Positions 47,462-58,849 of a DNA stretch of 64,000 bases are shown in pieces. The stretch lies in NCBI GenBank assembly GCA_002305415.1, contig DBQX01000131.1, positions 1-64,000 on the forward strand. The letters are read 5' to 3'. The position numbers and the translations under genes are program-made. Position 1 is the stretch's first letter; each line of letters begins with the position of its first letter. The stretch comes from Actinomycetales bacterium UBA1383 (lineage in GTDB: Bacteria; Actinomycetota; Actinomycetes; Actinomycetales; Actinomycetaceae). Below the pieces are notes generated by a model that was given only the letters and a program-made list of their open reading frames with translations, was not told where the DNA came from and searched no databases.

Positions 47462-49567
47462 ATGTCGTCACAACTCGAGTGGACGGATCTCGACAGGCGC
47501 GCCGTCGACGTGACACGCGCGCTGGCCGCTGACGCGGTGCAGAAGGTGGGCAACGGCCACCCTGGCACCGCGATCTCGTTGGCACCACTCGCCTACCTGT
47601 TGTTCCACAAGGTGATGAGGCATGACCCGACCGACGACCGCTGGCTCGGCCGCGACCGATTCGTCCTCTCGATCGGGCACTCCTCCGTCACGCTGTACAA
47701 CCAGCTGTACCTCACGGGTTACGGTCTCGAGCTCGATGACCTGAAGGCTCTGCGGACGTGGGGCTCGAAGACCCCCGGCCACCCCGAGTATGGGCACACC
47801 AAGGGCGTCGAGATGACCACCGGCCCGCTGGGCCAGGGTGTCGCCTCCGCCGTCGGCATGGCGATGGCCTCCCGCCGCGAGCGCGGTCTGCTCGACCCGG
47901 AGGCGCCCGCGGGGACGTCGCCCTTCGACCACTTCATCTACGCGATCGTCGGTGAAGGCTGCCTCGAGGAGGGCGTGAGCTCGGAGGCGAGTTCCCTCGC
48001 CGGGACCCAGCGGCTCGGAAACCTCATCGTGATCTGGGACGACAACCGGATCTCGATCGAGCACGACACGAACATCGCCTTCAACGAGGACGTGCTGAAG
48101 CGCTACGACGCCTACGGCTGGCACACCCAGCACGTCGACTGGACCAACGGCTTCACGGGCTACGAGGAGAACGTCCAGGCACTCCACGACGCGATCGAGG
48201 CTGCCAAGGCCGTGACGGACCGGCCCTCCTTCATCCGGCTGACCACCATCATGGCGTGGCCCTCTCCCACCAAGCAGGGCACGGGCGACGCCCACGGCTC
48301 CGCGCTCGGAGCCGAGGAGATCGTGGGCCTCAAGAAGGTGATCGGGATCGACCCGGAGGTGCACTTCGACTACGCCATCGAGGTCGCCGCCGAGACCCGC
48401 CGGAACGCCGCGGCCCGGACCGCCGCCGCCCGCGAGGCGTGGGACGCCGCCTATGCCGCGTGGCGCGAGGGCAACCCCGAGCGCGCCGCCCTGCTCGACC
48501 GCCTCGTCGCCCGGCAACTTCCGGAGGGCTGGGAGTCCGCGCTCCCTGTCTTCGAGGCCGGGAAGGCGGTGGCGACCCGCGCCGCGTCCGGAACCGTGCT
48601 CACCGCGCTGGCGGACACCCTCCCCGAGCTCTGGGGTGGATCGGCCGACCTGGCGGGCTCGAACAACACGACCATGAAGGGCCAGCCGAGCTTCCTCCCC
48701 GAGGACCGCCAGACGGACCACTGGCGGGGGAACATCTACGGGCGCACCCTCCACTTCGGGATCCGTGAACACGGAATGGGCGCCATCGTCAACGGCATCA
48801 CCCTGCATGGTCTCACGCGCCCCTACGGCGGCACGTTCTTCGTGTTCTCCGACTACATGCGCCCCGCGGTCCGGCTGGCCGCGCTGATGGGTATCCCGGC
48901 GATCTTCGTGTGGACCCATGACTCGGTGGGTGTCGGCGAGGACGGTCCGACCCACCAGCCCATCGAGCACCTGACCGCCTACCGGGCGATCCCGGGCCTC
49001 GACATGGTCCGTCCGGCGGACGCCAACGAGACCGCGATGGCGTGGCGGGGCGCGCTCGAGCACACTGACCGCCCGACCGCCATCATCCTCACCCGCCAGA
49101 ACGTGCCCACCCCGGCGCGCGGCGACGGACCGGCCTCCGGCGACACGCTCGCCTCGGCGGAACTCGCCCTGAAGGGCGCCTACGTCCTGGCGGAGGCGGA
49201 GGGCGGCACGCCGGACGTCATCCTGATCGGCACCGGCTCCGAGGTGCAGGTGGCCCTTGCCGCCCGTGAGCAGCTCGCCGCCGAGGGAATCAAGGCACGC
49301 GTCGTCTCCGCGCCGTGCCTCGAGTGGTTCGCCGAGCAGGATGAGGCTTACCGTGAGTCAGTCCTGCCGGCCGCTGTCAAGGCACGTGTCTCCGTCGAGG
49401 CCGGCCTGACCTCCGGCTGGGCTGGAATCGTGGGCGACGCCGGCCGAAGCATCGGCATCGACCACTACGGTGCGTCCGCGGACGGCGCGCTGCTCCTGCG
49501 GGAGTTCGGCGTCACGCCCGACGCCGTCGCCGCCGCCGCCCGTGACTCCATCGCAGCCGCCCGCTGA
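47462..49567 (+). CDS. tkt: Transketolase
   Basis: A 701-residue thiamine diphosphate enzyme moving two-carbon units in the non-oxidative pentose phosphate pathway. The N-terminal TPP domain has [14 protein letters not shown] and [12 protein letters not shown]; the Pyr domain has [14 protein letters not shown] and [17 protein letters not shown]. The metal-binding motif, usually GDG, reads GEG ([14 protein letters not shown]), a conservative Asp-to-Glu change. First gene of tkt-tal-zwf-opcA-pgl; weak site gaggatg before the ATG. Confidence 0.95.
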   Translation: MSSQLEWTDLDRRAVDVTRALAADAVQKVGNGHPGTAISLAPLAYLLFHKVMRHDPTDDRWLGRDRFVLSIGHSSVTLYNQLYLTGYGLELDDLKALRTWGSKTPGHPEYGHTKGVEMTTGPLGQGVASAVGMAMASRRERGLLDPEAPAGTSPFDHFIYAIVGEGCLEEGVSSEASSLAGTQRLGNLIVIWDDNRISIEHDTNIAFNEDVLKRYDAYGWHTQHVDWTNGFTGYEENVQALHDAIEAAKAVTDRPSFIRLTTIMAWPSPTKQGTGDAHGSALGAEEIVGLKKVIGIDPEVHFDYAIEVAAETRRNAAARTAAAREAWDAAYAAWREGNPERAALLDRLVARQLPEGWESALPVFEAGKAVATRAASGTVLTALADTLPELWGGSADLAGSNNTTMKGQPSFLPEDRQTDHWRGNIYGRTLHFGIREHGMGAIVNGITLHGLTRPYGGTFFVFSDYMRPAVRLAALMGIPAIFVWTHDSVGVGEDGPTHQPIEHLTAYRAIPGLDMVRPADANETAMAWRGALEHTDRPTAIILTRQNVPTPARGDGPASGDTLASAELALKGAYVLAEAEGGTPDVILIGTGSEVQVALAAREQLAAEGIKARVVSAPCLEWFAEQDEAYRESVLPAAVKARVSVEAGLTSGWAGIVGDAGRSIGIDHYGASADGALLLREFGVTPDAVAAAARDSIAAAR

Positions 49568-49595
49568 ACCCCGACACTCGAAGAAGGATCACCAC

Positions 49596-50687
49596 ATGTC
49601 CCAGAACCTCAAAGACCTCTCCGCCGCTGGCGTCTCCGTCTGGCTGGACGACCTGTCCAGGGGCGCCATCAAGTCCGGCGCCCTCCAGAAGAACATCGAC
49701 GAGATGTCGGTGGTGGGTGTCACCACGAACCCCACGATCTTCGCGGCGGCGCTCGCCAAGGGCGCGGACTACGCTGAGCAGATGCACGCCCTCGCCGCCG
49801 CGGGCGCGAGCCTCGACGACGCGGTCGTCGCCGCGACCACGGACGACGTCCGCGAGGCGTGCGACATCCTCCGGCCCGTGTACGACGCCACCGGGAAGGA
49901 CGGCCGGGTGTCCATCGAGGTGGACCCGCGGCTCGCCCGTGAGACGGAGCCCTCCATCGAGCAGGCCCGCATGCTGTGGAAGACAGTGGACCGGCCGAAC
50001 GTGCTCATCAAGATCCCGGCGACGCTCGAGGGCCTCCCCGCGATCACCCAGGTGATCTCGGAGGGCATCAGCGTCAACGTCACGCTCATCTTCTCGCTGG
50101 ACCGCTACCGCGCGGTGGCCGACGCCTACATCGCCGGTCTCGAGAAGGCGCACGCCGCCGGCCTCGACCTGTCGACCATCCACTCGGTGGCGTCGTTCTT
50201 CGTCTCCCGCATCGACACCGAGGTCGACAAGCGCCTCGAGGCCATCGGCACGGACGAGGCACTCGCCCTGCGCGGCAAGGTCGCGGTCGCCAATGCGCGA
50301 CTCGCGTACGAGGCCTACCTCGAGATCTTCTCCTCGGAGCGGTTCAAGGCCCTTCCCGGCGCGAACGCGCAGCGTGTCCTCTGGGCCTCCACCGGCGTGA
50401 AGAACCCGGCCTACCCGGACACCCTCTACGTCGCCGAACTCGTGGCGGACAACGTGGTGAACACGATGCCCGGTGCGACGGTCGCGGCCTGCGCCGACCA
50501 CCTCGTTGTCACCGGTGACACGATCATGCCGAACCTCGACAACGCCCGCCAGGTCATGGCGGACCTCGAGCGGGTGGGTGTGGACTTCGACGACGTGACC
50601 ACCCAGCTCGAGAACGAGGCGGTCGACAAGTTCGAGGTCAGCTGGAACGAGCTGCTCGACTCCGTCAGCAACGCGCTGAAGGCATGA
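49596..50687 (+). CDS. tal: Transaldolase
   Basis: Transfers a dihydroxyacetone unit between sedoheptulose 7-phosphate and glyceraldehyde 3-phosphate. 363 residues of the long actinobacterial type; the Schiff-base lysine is in VLIKIPAT, with [13 protein letters not shown] and [14 protein letters not shown] following. ATG at 49596 with site agaagga. The stop overlaps the zwf ATG (ATGA). Confidence 0.95.
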   Translation: MSQNLKDLSAAGVSVWLDDLSRGAIKSGALQKNIDEMSVVGVTTNPTIFAAALAKGADYAEQMHALAAAGASLDDAVVAATTDDVREACDILRPVYDATGKDGRVSIEVDPRLARETEPSIEQARMLWKTVDRPNVLIKIPATLEGLPAITQVISEGISVNVTLIFSLDRYRAVADAYIAGLEKAHAAGLDLSTIHSVASFFVSRIDTEVDKRLEAIGTDEALALRGKVAVANARLAYEAYLEIFSSERFKALPGANAQRVLWASTGVKNPAYPDTLYVAELVADNVVNTMPGATVAACADHLVVTGDTIMPNLDNARQVMADLERVGVDFDDVTTQLENEAVDKFEVSWNELLDSVSNALKA

Positions 50688-52225
50688 CCCAGACCGCTCG
50701 CGCCCAGGGGGTCAGCAACCCACTGCGCGACGAGCGGGATCGCCGACTGCCGAAGATCGCCGGCCCCGCGGGGCTGGTGATCTTCGGCATCACCGGTGAT
50801 CTCGCCCGGAGGAAGCTGCTTCCGGCGGTCTACGACCTCGCGAACCGCGGTCTCCTGCCGCCGTCGTTCGCCCTCACCGGTTTCGCGCGCCGGGACTGGA
50901 GCCTCGAGGAGTTCACCGGGAAGGTGCGCGACGCCGTCGTGCGGGGCGCCCGCACGCCGTTTGACGAGCGCACCTGGGAGCAGCTCGCCTCCGGCCTGCG
51001 CTTCGTCTCGGGGAACTTCGATGACGACGACGCTTTCGATCGCCTCGCCCAGACGGTCCGCACCCTGGACCAGCAGCGCGGGACGCAGGGCAACCACGCC
51101 TTCTACCTGTCCGTCCCGCCGAAGGCGTTCCCTGCCGTGCTCTCACAGCTCGCGCGGTCCGGACTCTCCGAGTCGGAGCCAGGCAGCTGGCGCCGCGTGG
51201 TCGTGGAGAAGCCCTTCGGGCACAACCTGAAGAGCGCGATCGAGCTGGACGCGGTCATCTCCCGGGTGTTCCCGCCCGAGTCGGTGTTCCGCATCGACCA
51301 CTACCTCGGCAAGGAGACAGTCCAGAACCTCCTCGCGCTCCGGTTCGCGAACGAACTGTTCGAGCCGATCTGGAACGCCCACCACGTCGACCACGTCCAG
51401 ATCACGATGGCCGAGGACATCGGCATCGGATCCCGTGCGGGGTACTACGACGGCATCGGCGCGGCACGGGACGTGATCCAGAACCACCTGCTCCAGCTTC
51501 TCGCACTGACCGCCATGGAGGAACCGCTGAACTTCGAGGCGGCAGCCCTGCGGGCGGAGAAGATCAAGGTCCTCTCGGCGGTTCGCGTCCCGCGCGACAT
51601 CGACCGGCACACCGCCCGAGGGCAGTACGCGGCGGGGTGGCAGGGCGGCCAGTTCGTCCAGGGCTTCCTCGAGGAGGAGGGCATGAGTCCGGGCTCCACG
51701 ACGGAGACCTACGCCGCGATGCGGGTCGACATCGACACGCGGCGCTGGGCGGGCGTTCCCTTCTACCTGCGGGCCGGGAAGCGGCTCGGGCGGCGCGTCA
51801 CGGAGATCGCCGTGGTGTTCAAGCGGGCCCCGCACCTGCCGTTCGAGCACTCCCAGACGTCCGAGCTCGGCCACAACGCACTGGTCATCCGGGTCCAGCC
51901 CGATGAGGGCGTCACACTCAAGTTCGGGGCGAAGATCCCGGGGACCTCCATGGAGATCCGGGACGTCACCATGGACTTCGGGTACGGCCACGCCTTCACG
52001 GAGAACTCGCCCGAAGCCTACGAACGGCTGATCCTCGACGTCCTGCTGGGCGAGCCGCCGCTCTTCCCCCAGCAACGCGAGGTGGAGCTCTCCTGGCAGA
52101 TCCTCGATCCCATCCTCGAGCACTGGTCGGGCCGACCCATCGAGAGGTACCGTCCCGGGACGTGGGGCCCGCCGTCCGCGGACGCCATGATGGCCGCAGA
52201 CGGCCGCGAGTGGCGCAGGCCCTGA
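50684..52225 (+). CDS. zwf: Glucose-6-phosphate 1-dehydrogenase
   Basis: NADP-dependent first step of the oxidative branch. The 513 residues contain the coenzyme motif [14 protein letters not shown] and the active-site RIDHYLGKE with catalytic His/Lys. Coupled to tal, and 9 bp before opcA, whose product assembles or activates this enzyme in actinobacteria and cyanobacteria. Confidence 0.96.
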   Translation: MTQTARAQGVSNPLRDERDRRLPKIAGPAGLVIFGITGDLARRKLLPAVYDLANRGLLPPSFALTGFARRDWSLEEFTGKVRDAVVRGARTPFDERTWEQLASGLRFVSGNFDDDDAFDRLAQTVRTLDQQRGTQGNHAFYLSVPPKAFPAVLSQLARSGLSESEPGSWRRVVVEKPFGHNLKSAIELDAVISRVFPPESVFRIDHYLGKETVQNLLALRFANELFEPIWNAHHVDHVQITMAEDIGIGSRAGYYDGIGAARDVIQNHLLQLLALTAMEEPLNFEAAALRAEKIKVLSAVRVPRDIDRHTARGQYAAGWQGGQFVQGFLEEEGMSPGSTTETYAAMRVDIDTRRWAGVPFYLRAGKRLGRRVTEIAVVFKRAPHLPFEHSQTSELGHNALVIRVQPDEGVTLKFGAKIPGTSMEIRDVTMDFGYGHAFTENSPEAYERLILDVLLGEPPLFPQQREVELSWQILDPILEHWSGRPIERYRPGTWGPPSADAMMAADGREWRRP

Positions 52226-52234
52226 GGAGCGCAC

Positions 52235-53167
52235 ATGATCATCACGCTGACGGACACCACCTCGAGCCAGGTGGCGAGCCGCCTCGTCGTCGTGCGAGAG
52301 GAGGGCGGTGTTGTCGCGCTCGGACGCGTCCTCACCCTCGTGGTGCTGGCCCGGGGCCGCGAGAACGTTGAGAGGGCCATCGCCGTCACCAATGTCGCCT
52401 CCCGCGAGCACCCCTCCCGCGTCATCGTCATCAACACCGGCGAGTGCGGCGACGACGACGGACTCGACGCGGAGATCCGGGTGGGCGGTGACGCCGGCGC
52501 CTCCGAGGTGGTGGTGCTGCACCCGCGCGGAGCAGCCGTCGCCGACCAGGACACCCTCGTCACCCCCCTCCTCCTGCCGGACACACCGATCGTCGCCTTC
52601 TGGGTGGGAGCGACTCCTGGGAACCCCTCAGCGGAGCCAGTGGGCCGCATGGCGCAACGGCGCATCACGGACCTGATCTCCGCGATCACGGACACGGAGT
52701 CCAGCCACGCCGCGCGCGAGAGCTTCGCGGCGCTCGCCCGGAACTACCGGCCCGGTGACACCGACCTCTCCTGGGCGCGCATCACGACGTGGCGTGCCCT
52801 GATCGCGGCTGAACTCGACCTGACCCATACGGACCTCACCTCGATCGACGTGTATGGGGCTCCGGACCGTCCGTCGATGTACCTGCTCGGCGGCTGGCTC
52901 CGGTCCCGCCTCGGCGTCCCGGTCCACGTCCACGAGTCGAGCCGGATCCACATCACCGAACTCGCCCTCAACTTCGCGGACGGCCCGGTGCGCTTCCTGC
53001 GTCCCGAGGGAAGCTCTGTCGCGACCATCCGCCGGCCCGGCCAGCCGGACCAGCGAACGAACCTCCCGCCGCGAACCGACACGGACTGCCTGATGGAGGA
53101 ACTGCGTCGCCTCGACGCAGACGAGACCTACGCATCCGCACTGGCCCACGCCGTCAGGTCACTCTGA
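52235..53167 (+). CDS. opcA: Glucose-6-phosphate dehydrogenase assembly protein OpcA
   Basis: A 310-residue OpcA protein, an accessory factor for Zwf activity. There is no enzymatic motif; the family shows conserved LPDTPIVAFWVGATPGNP and YRPGDTDLSWARITTWRALIAAELD. ATG start with site gaggag. Its place between zwf and pgl is the standard actinobacterial order. Confidence 0.92.
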   Translation: MIITLTDTTSSQVASRLVVVREEGGVVALGRVLTLVVLARGRENVERAIAVTNVASREHPSRVIVINTGECGDDDGLDAEIRVGGDAGASEVVVLHPRGAAVADQDTLVTPLLLPDTPIVAFWVGATPGNPSAEPVGRMAQRRITDLISAITDTESSHAARESFAALARNYRPGDTDLSWARITTWRALIAAELDLTHTDLTSIDVYGAPDRPSMYLLGGWLRSRLGVPVHVHESSRIHITELALNFADGPVRFLRPEGSSVATIRRPGQPDQRTNLPPRTDTDCLMEELRRLDADETYASALAHAVRSL

Positions 53168-53194
53168 GCCCGACACCGACCGAAGGAGTAGCGA

Positions 53195-53893
53195 ATGGAA
53201 CGCGTGATCGTCCTGCCCGACGCCGAACTGACCGCCCGGGCGGCCGGGCTACGCCTCCTGCTGACCCTCATTGACGCCCAGTCACTTCGCGCCCCGGTCC
53301 ACGTCGCGCTCACGGGGGGCACGCTCGGCATCGCGATGCTCCGGGCGATCGTGGGCGAGCGGCTCGCGGACGCGGTGGACTGGAGCGGAGTCCATCTGTG
53401 GTGGGGGGACGAGCGGTTCGCCGAGGACTCCGAACGAAACGCCTCCCAGGCGCGTGAAGCGTGGATCGATGGTCTTCCCATCCCGCCGGAGAATGTCCAC
53501 GAGGTCGCCCGCCCCGGGGAGGTCGCGAATGTCGAGGCCGCCGCCGCCGCCTACGCGCGCGAACTGGGGGACGTGCGCTTCACGGTGGTGATCCTCGGCG
53601 TCGGACCCGACGGACACGTGGCCTCACTGTTCCCGGGCAGGCCTGAGATCGAGGTGGATGGGCTTGGGGCGTTGGCGGTTCACGACTCGCCCAAGCCCCC
53701 ACCGCTCCGCGTCAGCCTGACCCGGGAGAGCCTCTGCCGCGCCGACGAGGTGTGGTTCGTCGCCGCGGGTGCGGACAAGGCCGCCAAGGTGGCGGAGGCG
53801 ATGCGTCCCGGCACGGACCCGATCCCCGCCGCCCGCGTCCGCGGCGAGGCGACCATCTGGCTCCTCGACTCCGCGGTGGCGCGCGAACTCTGA
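53195..53893 (+). CDS. pgl: 6-phosphogluconolactonase
   Basis: Hydrolyses 6-phosphogluconolactone. 232 residues of the NagB/SugarP-isomerase fold: VALTGGTLG, WGDERF, and GVGPDGHVASLFPG with the catalytic His. Site aaggag precedes the ATG. Last gene of the operon; its stop is only 5 bp from the convergent rbpA2 stop, so no separate terminator fits between them. Confidence 0.93.
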   Translation: MERVIVLPDAELTARAAGLRLLLTLIDAQSLRAPVHVALTGGTLGIAMLRAIVGERLADAVDWSGVHLWWGDERFAEDSERNASQAREAWIDGLPIPPENVHEVARPGEVANVEAAAAAYARELGDVRFTVVILGVGPDGHVASLFPGRPEIEVDGLGALAVHDSPKPPPLRVSLTRESLCRADEVWFVAAGADKAAKVAEAMRPGTDPIPAARVRGEATIWLLDSAVAREL

Positions 53894-53898
53894 GGCTC

Positions 53899-54246
53899 TC
53901 AGCCGCCCCGACGGGCACGGAGCGCTGCCAGCGCCTCCTCGAGAAGGGCGGCGCCGTCGGCGTCCGAACGGCGCTCCTTCACGTATGCGAGGTGGGTCTT
54001 GTACGGCTCGTTCCGTGGAGGCTCCGGCGGGTGCTCCCTGTCGAGGCCGGCCGGAAGGCCACAGCTCGGGCAGTCCCATGTCTCCGGGATCTCCGTCTCG
54101 GCTTCGATGGCGAAGCTGGGACGAGTCTCGTGGCCCTGCGCGCACCAGTAGGACACCCGCACCCGGGGGGCGAGCTCACCCCGCTCGGCCTCGCCCATGG
54201 GGCCCGAACCCACACGTGAACCGCGGATCGCATTGCCGCTTGCCAC
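53899..54246 (-). CDS. Second RbpA-family RNA polymerase-binding protein
   Basis: A 115-residue RbpA paralogue. The N-terminus (NAIRGSRVGSGPMGE) and core with zinc-binding pattern (YWCAQGH, WDCPSCG) are clear. The C-terminal region differs: the canonical RTHWDMLLERR helix is replaced by YKTHLAYVKERRSDADG, which may change sigma contact. GTG at 54246 with site gaggaggag. It lies 11 bp after secG, a location shared by similar proteins in other actinobacteria. Confidence 0.85.
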   Translation of the reverse strand: MASGNAIRGSRVGSGPMGEAERGELAPRVRVSYWCAQGHETRPSFAIEAETEIPETWDCPSCGLPAGLDREHPPEPPRNEPYKTHLAYVKERRSDADGAALLEEALAALRARRGG

Positions 54247-54257
54247 AGGCTCCTCCT

Positions 54258-54503
54258 CTAGAGCTGAGACTTCTGGATGAGGCCCAGCAGCACGATCACG
54301 GAGACCCATGCCAGGGCCACGCCGACCGTGATGCGGTTGAGGTTGCGCTCCGCAACCCCTGAGCCTCCCACCGCGCTGGACAGGCCGCCGCCGAACATGT
54401 CCGAAAGTCCGCCGCCCCTGCCCTTGTGCATCAGGATCGTGAGCACGAGGAACACGGAGGTGAGGACCAGGACAACCTGGAGGGCGATCGTCAGTGCGGT
54501 CAC
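54258..54503 (-). CDS. secG: Preprotein translocase subunit SecG
   Basis: An 81-residue protein with two membrane helices and the conserved cytoplasmic loop HKGRGGGLSDMFGGG. SecG stimulates SecYEG export. GTG 54503 matches family length; a TTG at 54515 is an alternative. A -10-like TATCCT lies about 45 bp upstream, beyond the tpiA hairpin, so secG-rbpA2 probably form their own transcript. Confidence 0.93.
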   Translation of the reverse strand: MTALTIALQVVLVLTSVFLVLTILMHKGRGGGLSDMFGGGLSSAVGGSGVAERNLNRITVGVALAWVSVIVLLGLIQKSQL

Positions 54504-54548
54504 GTGGGATTCCAATCGAAGCGGTGAGGGGCGTCCGCTGACAGGATA

Positions 54549-54586
54549 ACCGATGGCGGCGCACCTCTCGGTGCGCCGCCATCGGT
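54549..54586 (-). terminator. Strong terminator-like hairpin after tpiA
   Basis: A perfect 17-bp stem (accgatggcggcgcacc at 54549-54565 with 54570-54586) around a 4-nt loop. It starts 4 bp after the tpiA stop. A short T-rich stretch (TTATCC) follows on the minus strand. It should separate gap-pgk-tpiA from secG-rbpA2. Confidence 0.85.
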
Positions 54587-54590
54587 ACCC

Positions 54591-55382
54591 TCACGCGGAG
54601 AGGTGCTGCTGGTACCGCACGATCGCCGAGAACTCCTCAGGGTCGAGCGACGCACCACCAACGAGGGCGCCATCAACGTCGGGCTCCGACATGATCGCCG
54701 CGACGTTCGAGGCCTTGACCGACCCGCCGTACAGGATACGGATGCTGTCGGCCACGTCCTGGTCGTAGAGCTCCGCGAGCCGGCCGCGGATCGCCCCGCA
54801 CACCTCCTGCGCGTCCGCCGGGGTGGCGACCTCCCCGGTGCCGATCGCCCAGATCGGCTCGTAGGCGATCACCGTGGCACGCGCCTGCTCCGGGGTCGAG
54901 GTGTTGAAGATGCCATCCACCTGGATGAGCACTCGTTCGACCTGCCGGCCCTCGCGCCGGATGGCGAGGTTCTCACCGACACACACGATCGGGGTGATGC
55001 CGTGCGCGATGGCCGCCCGGGCCTTCTCACCCACCACCCAGTCGTTCTCCGCGTGGTAGAGCCGCCGCTCCGAGTGCCCGCAGATCGCGAAGGTGCAGCC
55101 CAGCTTGGCGAGCATCCGCGGCGCGATCTCCCCGGTGTAGGCGCCCTTCTCGTGCACGGAGACGTCCTGCGCACCGTACTTCAGCTCCAGTTTCTCGCCA
55201 TCGACGAGGGTCTGGACGGAACGGATCGACGTGAACGGCGGGATGACCGCGACCTCGACCTCCGAGTAGTCGTGCTTCGCATCCTTCAGCGCCCACGCGA
55301 GCTTCTGGACGAGGGCGATCGCCTCAAGGTGGTCCAGGTTCATCTTCCAGTTGCCCGCCATCAGGGGGGTGCGTGCCATCAT
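54591..55382 (-). CDS. tpiA: Triosephosphate isomerase
   Basis: Interconverts dihydroxyacetone phosphate and glyceraldehyde 3-phosphate. A 263-residue TIM barrel with NWKMN (Lys), ICGHSERR (His) and [10 protein letters not shown] (catalytic Glu), and phosphate loop YGGSVK. A double ATG (55382/55379) overlaps the pgk stop. Last gene of gap-pgk-tpiA. Confidence 0.96.
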   Translation of the reverse strand: MMARTPLMAGNWKMNLDHLEAIALVQKLAWALKDAKHDYSEVEVAVIPPFTSIRSVQTLVDGEKLELKYGAQDVSVHEKGAYTGEIAPRMLAKLGCTFAICGHSERRLYHAENDWVVGEKARAAIAHGITPIVCVGENLAIRREGRQVERVLIQVDGIFNTSTPEQARATVIAYEPIWAIGTGEVATPADAQEVCGAIRGRLAELYDQDVADSIRILYGGSVKASNVAAIMSEPDVDGALVGGASLDPEEFSAIVRYQQHLSA

Positions 55383-56569
55383 GACTCCAGGACCGCGATG
55401 CCGGGAAGGACCTTGCCCTCGAGGAACTCGAGGGACGCCCCGCCACCCGTGGAGATGTGGGAGAACGTCGACTCATCGAAGCCGAGGATCCGCACGGCCG
55501 CCGCAGAGTCACCGCCCCCAACGATCGAGAAGCCATCCGACTCGCTCAGCGCGCGGGCCACCGCCTTGGTGCCCTCGGCAAAGGCGGGGAACTCGAAGAC
55601 ACCCATCGGGCCATTCCAGACCACGGTCTTCGCGGAGGCGATCTTCTCGGCGAACAGCTTCCGCGACTCGGGGCCGATATCGAGGCCCATCTTGTCGTCT
55701 GGAATCGCGTCGGTGGACACAACCTCGTACGGGGAGTCCGCGGCGAAGGTGTCGGCGGCGAGCACGTCCACGGGAAGGACGATCTCGACGCCCTTCTCCG
55801 CCGCCGTCTCGAGGTAGCCGCGCACCGTGTCGACCTGGTCCGCCTCGAGGAGCGACGTCCCGACCGACTTGCCCTGGGCGGCGAGGAAGGTGTAGGCCAT
55901 TCCACCGCCGATGAGCAGGATGTCGGCCTTGTCGAGGAGGTTCGCGATCACGCCGAGTTTGTCGGACACCTTCGCGCCGCCGAGGACGACGGCGTAGGGC
56001 CGCTCGGGGTTCTCGGTGGCCCGCCGCAGCGAGTCGATCTCCTTGAAGACCAGGGCACCGGCGGCGTGCGGGAGGCGCAGCGCGATGTCGTACACGGATG
56101 CCTGCTTGCGGTGCACGACCCCGAAGCCGTCGGAGACATACGCGTCGCCCAGCGCAGCGAGCGCATCTGCCAGTTCCCCGCGCTCGGCCTCGACCTTCGA
56201 GGTCTCGCGGGCGTCGAACCTGACGTTCTCCAGCAGTGCGACCTGGCCGTCCTGCAGGCCGGCGACGACCTCCTGGGCAGAGGGCCCCACAAGGTCCGCC
56301 GCGAGCGTGACGTCGGTGCCGAGGAGTTCGCCGAGCCGCTTGGCGACGGGGGCGAGGGAGTACTTGGGGTCCGGGGCGCCCTTCGGACGGCCCAGGTGCG
56401 CCATGACGATGACGCGGGCGCCCTGGTCGATGAGCGCCTTCAGGGTCGGCAATGCCGCGCGGATCCGGCCGTCGTCGGTGATCGTCTCGCCGTCGAGCGG
56501 GACGTTGAAGTCGGAGCGGACGAGGACGCGCTTGCCGCGCAGGTCGCCCAGGGTGTCGATTGTCTGCAT
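55379..56569 (-). CDS. pgk: Phosphoglycerate kinase
   Basis: The ATP-forming glycolytic kinase, 396 residues in two Rossmann lobes. [10 protein letters not shown] and HLGRPKG bind phosphoglycerate; [11 protein letters not shown] and GGGDSAAAV form the nucleotide site. ATG at 56569 with agagga upstream. A hairpin lies in the gap-pgk spacer. Confidence 0.96.
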   Translation of the reverse strand: MQTIDTLGDLRGKRVLVRSDFNVPLDGETITDDGRIRAALPTLKALIDQGARVIVMAHLGRPKGAPDPKYSLAPVAKRLGELLGTDVTLAADLVGPSAQEVVAGLQDGQVALLENVRFDARETSKVEAERGELADALAALGDAYVSDGFGVVHRKQASVYDIALRLPHAAGALVFKEIDSLRRATENPERPYAVVLGGAKVSDKLGVIANLLDKADILLIGGGMAYTFLAAQGKSVGTSLLEADQVDTVRGYLETAAEKGVEIVLPVDVLAADTFAADSPYEVVSTDAIPDDKMGLDIGPESRKLFAEKIASAKTVVWNGPMGVFEFPAFAEGTKAVARALSESDGFSIVGGGDSAAAVRILGFDESTFSHISTGGGASLEFLEGKVLPGIAVLES

Positions 56570-56595
56570 TTTCGGGATTTCCTCTCACATTCACG

Positions 56596-56632
56596 CCGAG
56601 GGGCGCCCGCGATGGTTCACGGACGCCCCCGG
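56596..56632 (-). promoter_or_regulatory. Intercistronic hairpin between gap and pgk
   Basis: ccg-a-ggggcg (56596-56605) can pair with cgcccccgg (56624-56632): 9 bp with one bulge. It sits in the 74-bp gap-pgk spacer and could tune relative mRNA levels by processing or partial termination. Confidence 0.4.
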
Positions 56633-56643
56633 CTGCGGCATTC

Positions 56644-57783
<1,140 letters not shown>

Positions 57784-57785
57784 TC

Positions 57786-57791
57786 AGGCTA
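57786..57791 (-). promoter_or_regulatory. -10 element candidate of the gap operon
   Basis: TAGCCT on the minus strand, between the whiA 3' hairpin and the gap leader hairpin. No clear -35 is visible. Confidence 0.35.
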
Positions 57792-57810
57792 CCATCAGAC
57801 CGTTCGCCCG

Positions 57811-57842
57811 ACGCGGGCACGGGGAGCGAAATTCGCCCGCGT
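57811..57842 (-). terminator. Hairpin after whiA
   Basis: acgcgggc (57811-57818) and gcccgcgt (57835-57842) are perfect complements; the loop holds a smaller palindrome (GCGAA/TTCGC). It begins 8 bp after the whiA stop and has no U tract. It probably ends the uvrC-rapZ-yvcK-whiA transcript. Confidence 0.55.
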
Positions 57843-57850
57843 GCGAGCGG

Positions 57851-58834
57851 TCAGTCGTCCAGCATCTCCTCGGTGAGGGCCGCGGCGGTGTCCGGGACCC
57901 CGAGTTCGCCGGCGCGCTTGTCCGCCATCGCCAGCAGGCGCCGGATACGGCCCGCGACCGCGTCCTTCGTGAGCGGCGGGTCCGACAGCTGGCCAAGCTC
58001 CTCGAGCGAGGCCTGCTTGTGCTCCAGCCGGAGCCGCCCGGCGACCAGGAGGTGCTCCGGGATGGTGTCCTCGCCCAGGATCTCGAGGGCGCGCTCGACC
58101 CGCGCGCCTGCTGCCACGGCCGCGCGGGCGGAGCGGCGGAGGTTGGCGTCGTCGAAGTTGGCGAGCCGGTTCGCCGTGCCCCGGACCTCCCGGCGCAGCC
58201 TCTTCTCCTCCCACGCGAGCGTGGCATCGTGCGCCCCCATGCGCGTCAGCAACGTCGCGATCGCCTCGCCGTCCCGGACGACGACGCGATCCACCCCCCG
58301 CACCTCACGCGCCTTGGCGCTGACTCCCAGCCTGCGGGCAGCACCCACGAGCGCGAGGGCAGCCTCGGGCCCGGGGCAGGTGACCTCGAGCGCACCCGAC
58401 CGGCCCGGCTCCGTCAGGGACCCATGGGCGAGGAAGGCCCCACGCCACGCCGCCGCGGCCTCGATCAGCGAGGAGGAGACCACCTGCGGGGGGAGCCCCC
58501 GGACAGGGCGCCCGCGGTTGTCGATCAGGCCGGTCTGCCGGGCGAGGACGGCGCCCTCCTGCACGACGCGGACGACGTAGCGGTTGCCCCGCCTCAGCCC
58601 CCCGCCGGAGACGACGATGAGTTCGCTCGGATGGCCGAAGACCTCCGCGATGTCCTGACGCAGCCGGCGCGCCGCGATCCCGGAGTCGAGTTCCGCCTCG
58701 ACCACCACGTGGCCGGAGATGATGTGCAGTCCCCCAGCGAAGCGGAGCGTCGCGGCAACCTCCGCCTTCCGGGCCGAGAGCCGGTCCACCCGGACCCGCG
58801 CGAGTTCGTCCTTCACGTCCACGGTCAACGACAC
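57851..58834 (-). CDS. whiA: DNA-binding regulator WhiA
   Basis: A 327-residue regulator of cell division and, in Streptomyces, sporulation. The N-terminal LAGLIDADG-like domain has lost nuclease motifs, as usual for WhiA; the C-terminal helix-turn-helix domain contains [32 protein letters not shown] at 58834 with site ggaggg. Last gene of the rapZ-yvcK-whiA cluster. Confidence 0.94.
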   Translation of the reverse strand: MSLTVDVKDELARVRVDRLSARKAEVAATLRFAGGLHIISGHVVVEAELDSGIAARRLRQDIAEVFGHPSELIVVSGGGLRRGNRYVVRVVQEGAVLARQTGLIDNRGRPVRGLPPQVVSSSLIEAAAAWRGAFLAHGSLTEPGRSGALEVTCPGPEAALALVGAARRLGVSAKAREVRGVDRVVVRDGEAIATLLTRMGAHDATLAWEEKRLRREVRGTANRLANFDDANLRRSARAAVAAGARVERALEILGEDTIPEHLLVAGRLRLEHKQASLEELGQLSDPPLTKDAVAGRIRRLLAMADKRAGELGVPDTAAALTEEMLDD

Positions 58835-58849
58835 GACAGCATCCCTCCC

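Noticed and set aside
47468..49063. 531-codon minus-strand frame opposite tkt
   Set aside because: It mirrors third-position GC of transketolase. It has no domain and runs against the operon direction.
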